Positions 32,907 to 33,070 of a stretch of DNA of 33,070 nucleotides are shown piece by piece. The stretch is from Peterkaempfera griseoplana (GTDB lineage Bacteria > Actinomycetota > Actinomycetes > Streptomycetales > Streptomycetaceae). Location: the NCBI RefSeq assembly GCF_001418575.1, contig NZ_LIQR01000183.1, positions 1 to 33,070 on the forward strand, written 5' to 3'. Position 1 is the stretch's first letter, and the number at the start of each line of letters is the position of its first letter. Both the position numbers and the translations under genes were made by a program. Under the pieces are notes generated by a model, which saw only the letters and a program-made list of their open reading frames with translations, ran no database searches and was not told the DNA's origin.

Positions 32907-33070
32907 ACCACATCCAGGGAGGCGCTGCGCCGGCTGCCGCGTTCGAACCAGCGCAGCAGCACCACCGCGAGCAGGGCGTAGCACCCGGCCAGCGCCGCCT
33001 CGGCCGCCAGATCGCGGCCCACCGTGCCGAGCGCGGCCCCGGCCGCCAGCGCCCGGGCGCTGGCGGCCGG
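32903..33070 (-). CDS. C-terminus of a membrane protein, probably an ABC-type permease (5' end outside window)
   Basis: Only the last 55 residues are visible, open to the window edge. They contain one membrane helix (AALAGCYALLAVVLLRW) followed by a short basic tail, FERGSRRSASLDVV. A final helix with a short positively charged cytoplasmic tail is common in ABC-2-type permeases, but so little sequence allows other membrane proteins. The first 32 visible bases form a perfect palindrome. Confidence 0.6.
   Translation of the reverse strand, partial: PAASARALAAGAALGTVGRDLAAEAALAGCYALLAVVLLRWFERGSRRSASLDVV
33039..33070. repeat. Perfect 32-bp palindrome at the window edge
   Basis: Bases 33039-33054 and 33055-33070 are exact reverse complements with no spacer. 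It lies within the permease coding frame (residues PAASARALAAG) and touches the last base of the window, so its full length is unknown. Confidence 0.9.

Overview
The window is very GC-rich, with G/C at almost every third codon position. It carries GTG and TTG starts, tightly overlapping genes and long terminators without a T-tract. Together with a topA–tmk–holB cluster whose tmk product is fused to a transporter-like membrane domain, this points to the chromosome of a Streptomyces or close relative. All identifications were made by reading motifs; no database search was possible.

Left part (1–6.5 kb): the C-terminal part of a ParA/MinD-like ATPase, then a NarL/DesR-type two-component pair on the minus strand, divergent from a MacB/FtsX-type ABC transporter (ATPase plus an 818-residue permease). 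A perfect palindrome lies in the divergent promoter region. Then come two minus-strand exported proteins: a beta-lactamase-fold serine hydrolase (D,D-peptidase type) and a small CAP-domain protein.

Middle (9.1–16.2 kb): a second two-component/ABC module. An OmpR-type regulator and a sensor kinase (minus strand) diverge from a lipoprotein, a membrane-fusion adaptor with a peptidoglycan-binding-like segment, an ABC ATPase and a MacB-like permease (plus strand, 3–4 bp gaps or overlaps). The kinase's extracytoplasmic domain and the lipoprotein appear to share a four-cysteine domain with similar spacing, suggesting they sense or bind the same thing. A direct repeat of 11-bp period lies between the two operons. 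This is the most interesting system in the window.

16.2–18.3 kb: a segment bounded by two ~89-bp near-identical repeats (integrase 3' end + terminator + tRNA 3' edge). It ends at a tRNA-Thr(CGT) gene and contains an ECF-like sigma factor, a membrane partner and a truncated pSAM2-type tyrosine integrase. It reads as the decayed remnant of one or more integrative elements.

Right part (18.7–33 kb): a DoxX-like membrane protein, a DIP1984-family protein, a LysE-type exporter with an internal duplication, a secreted alpha/beta-hydrolase lipoprotein, a membrane-anchored esterase-like protein that has lost its nucleophile, then the conserved housekeeping run holB (DNA polymerase III delta'), tmk (fused and greatly extended) and topA (with a long Lys/Ala tail), a DUF3592-like membrane protein, and the C-terminus of a putative ABC-type permease cut by the window edge. 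Most genes from 19.6 kb onward are on the minus strand.
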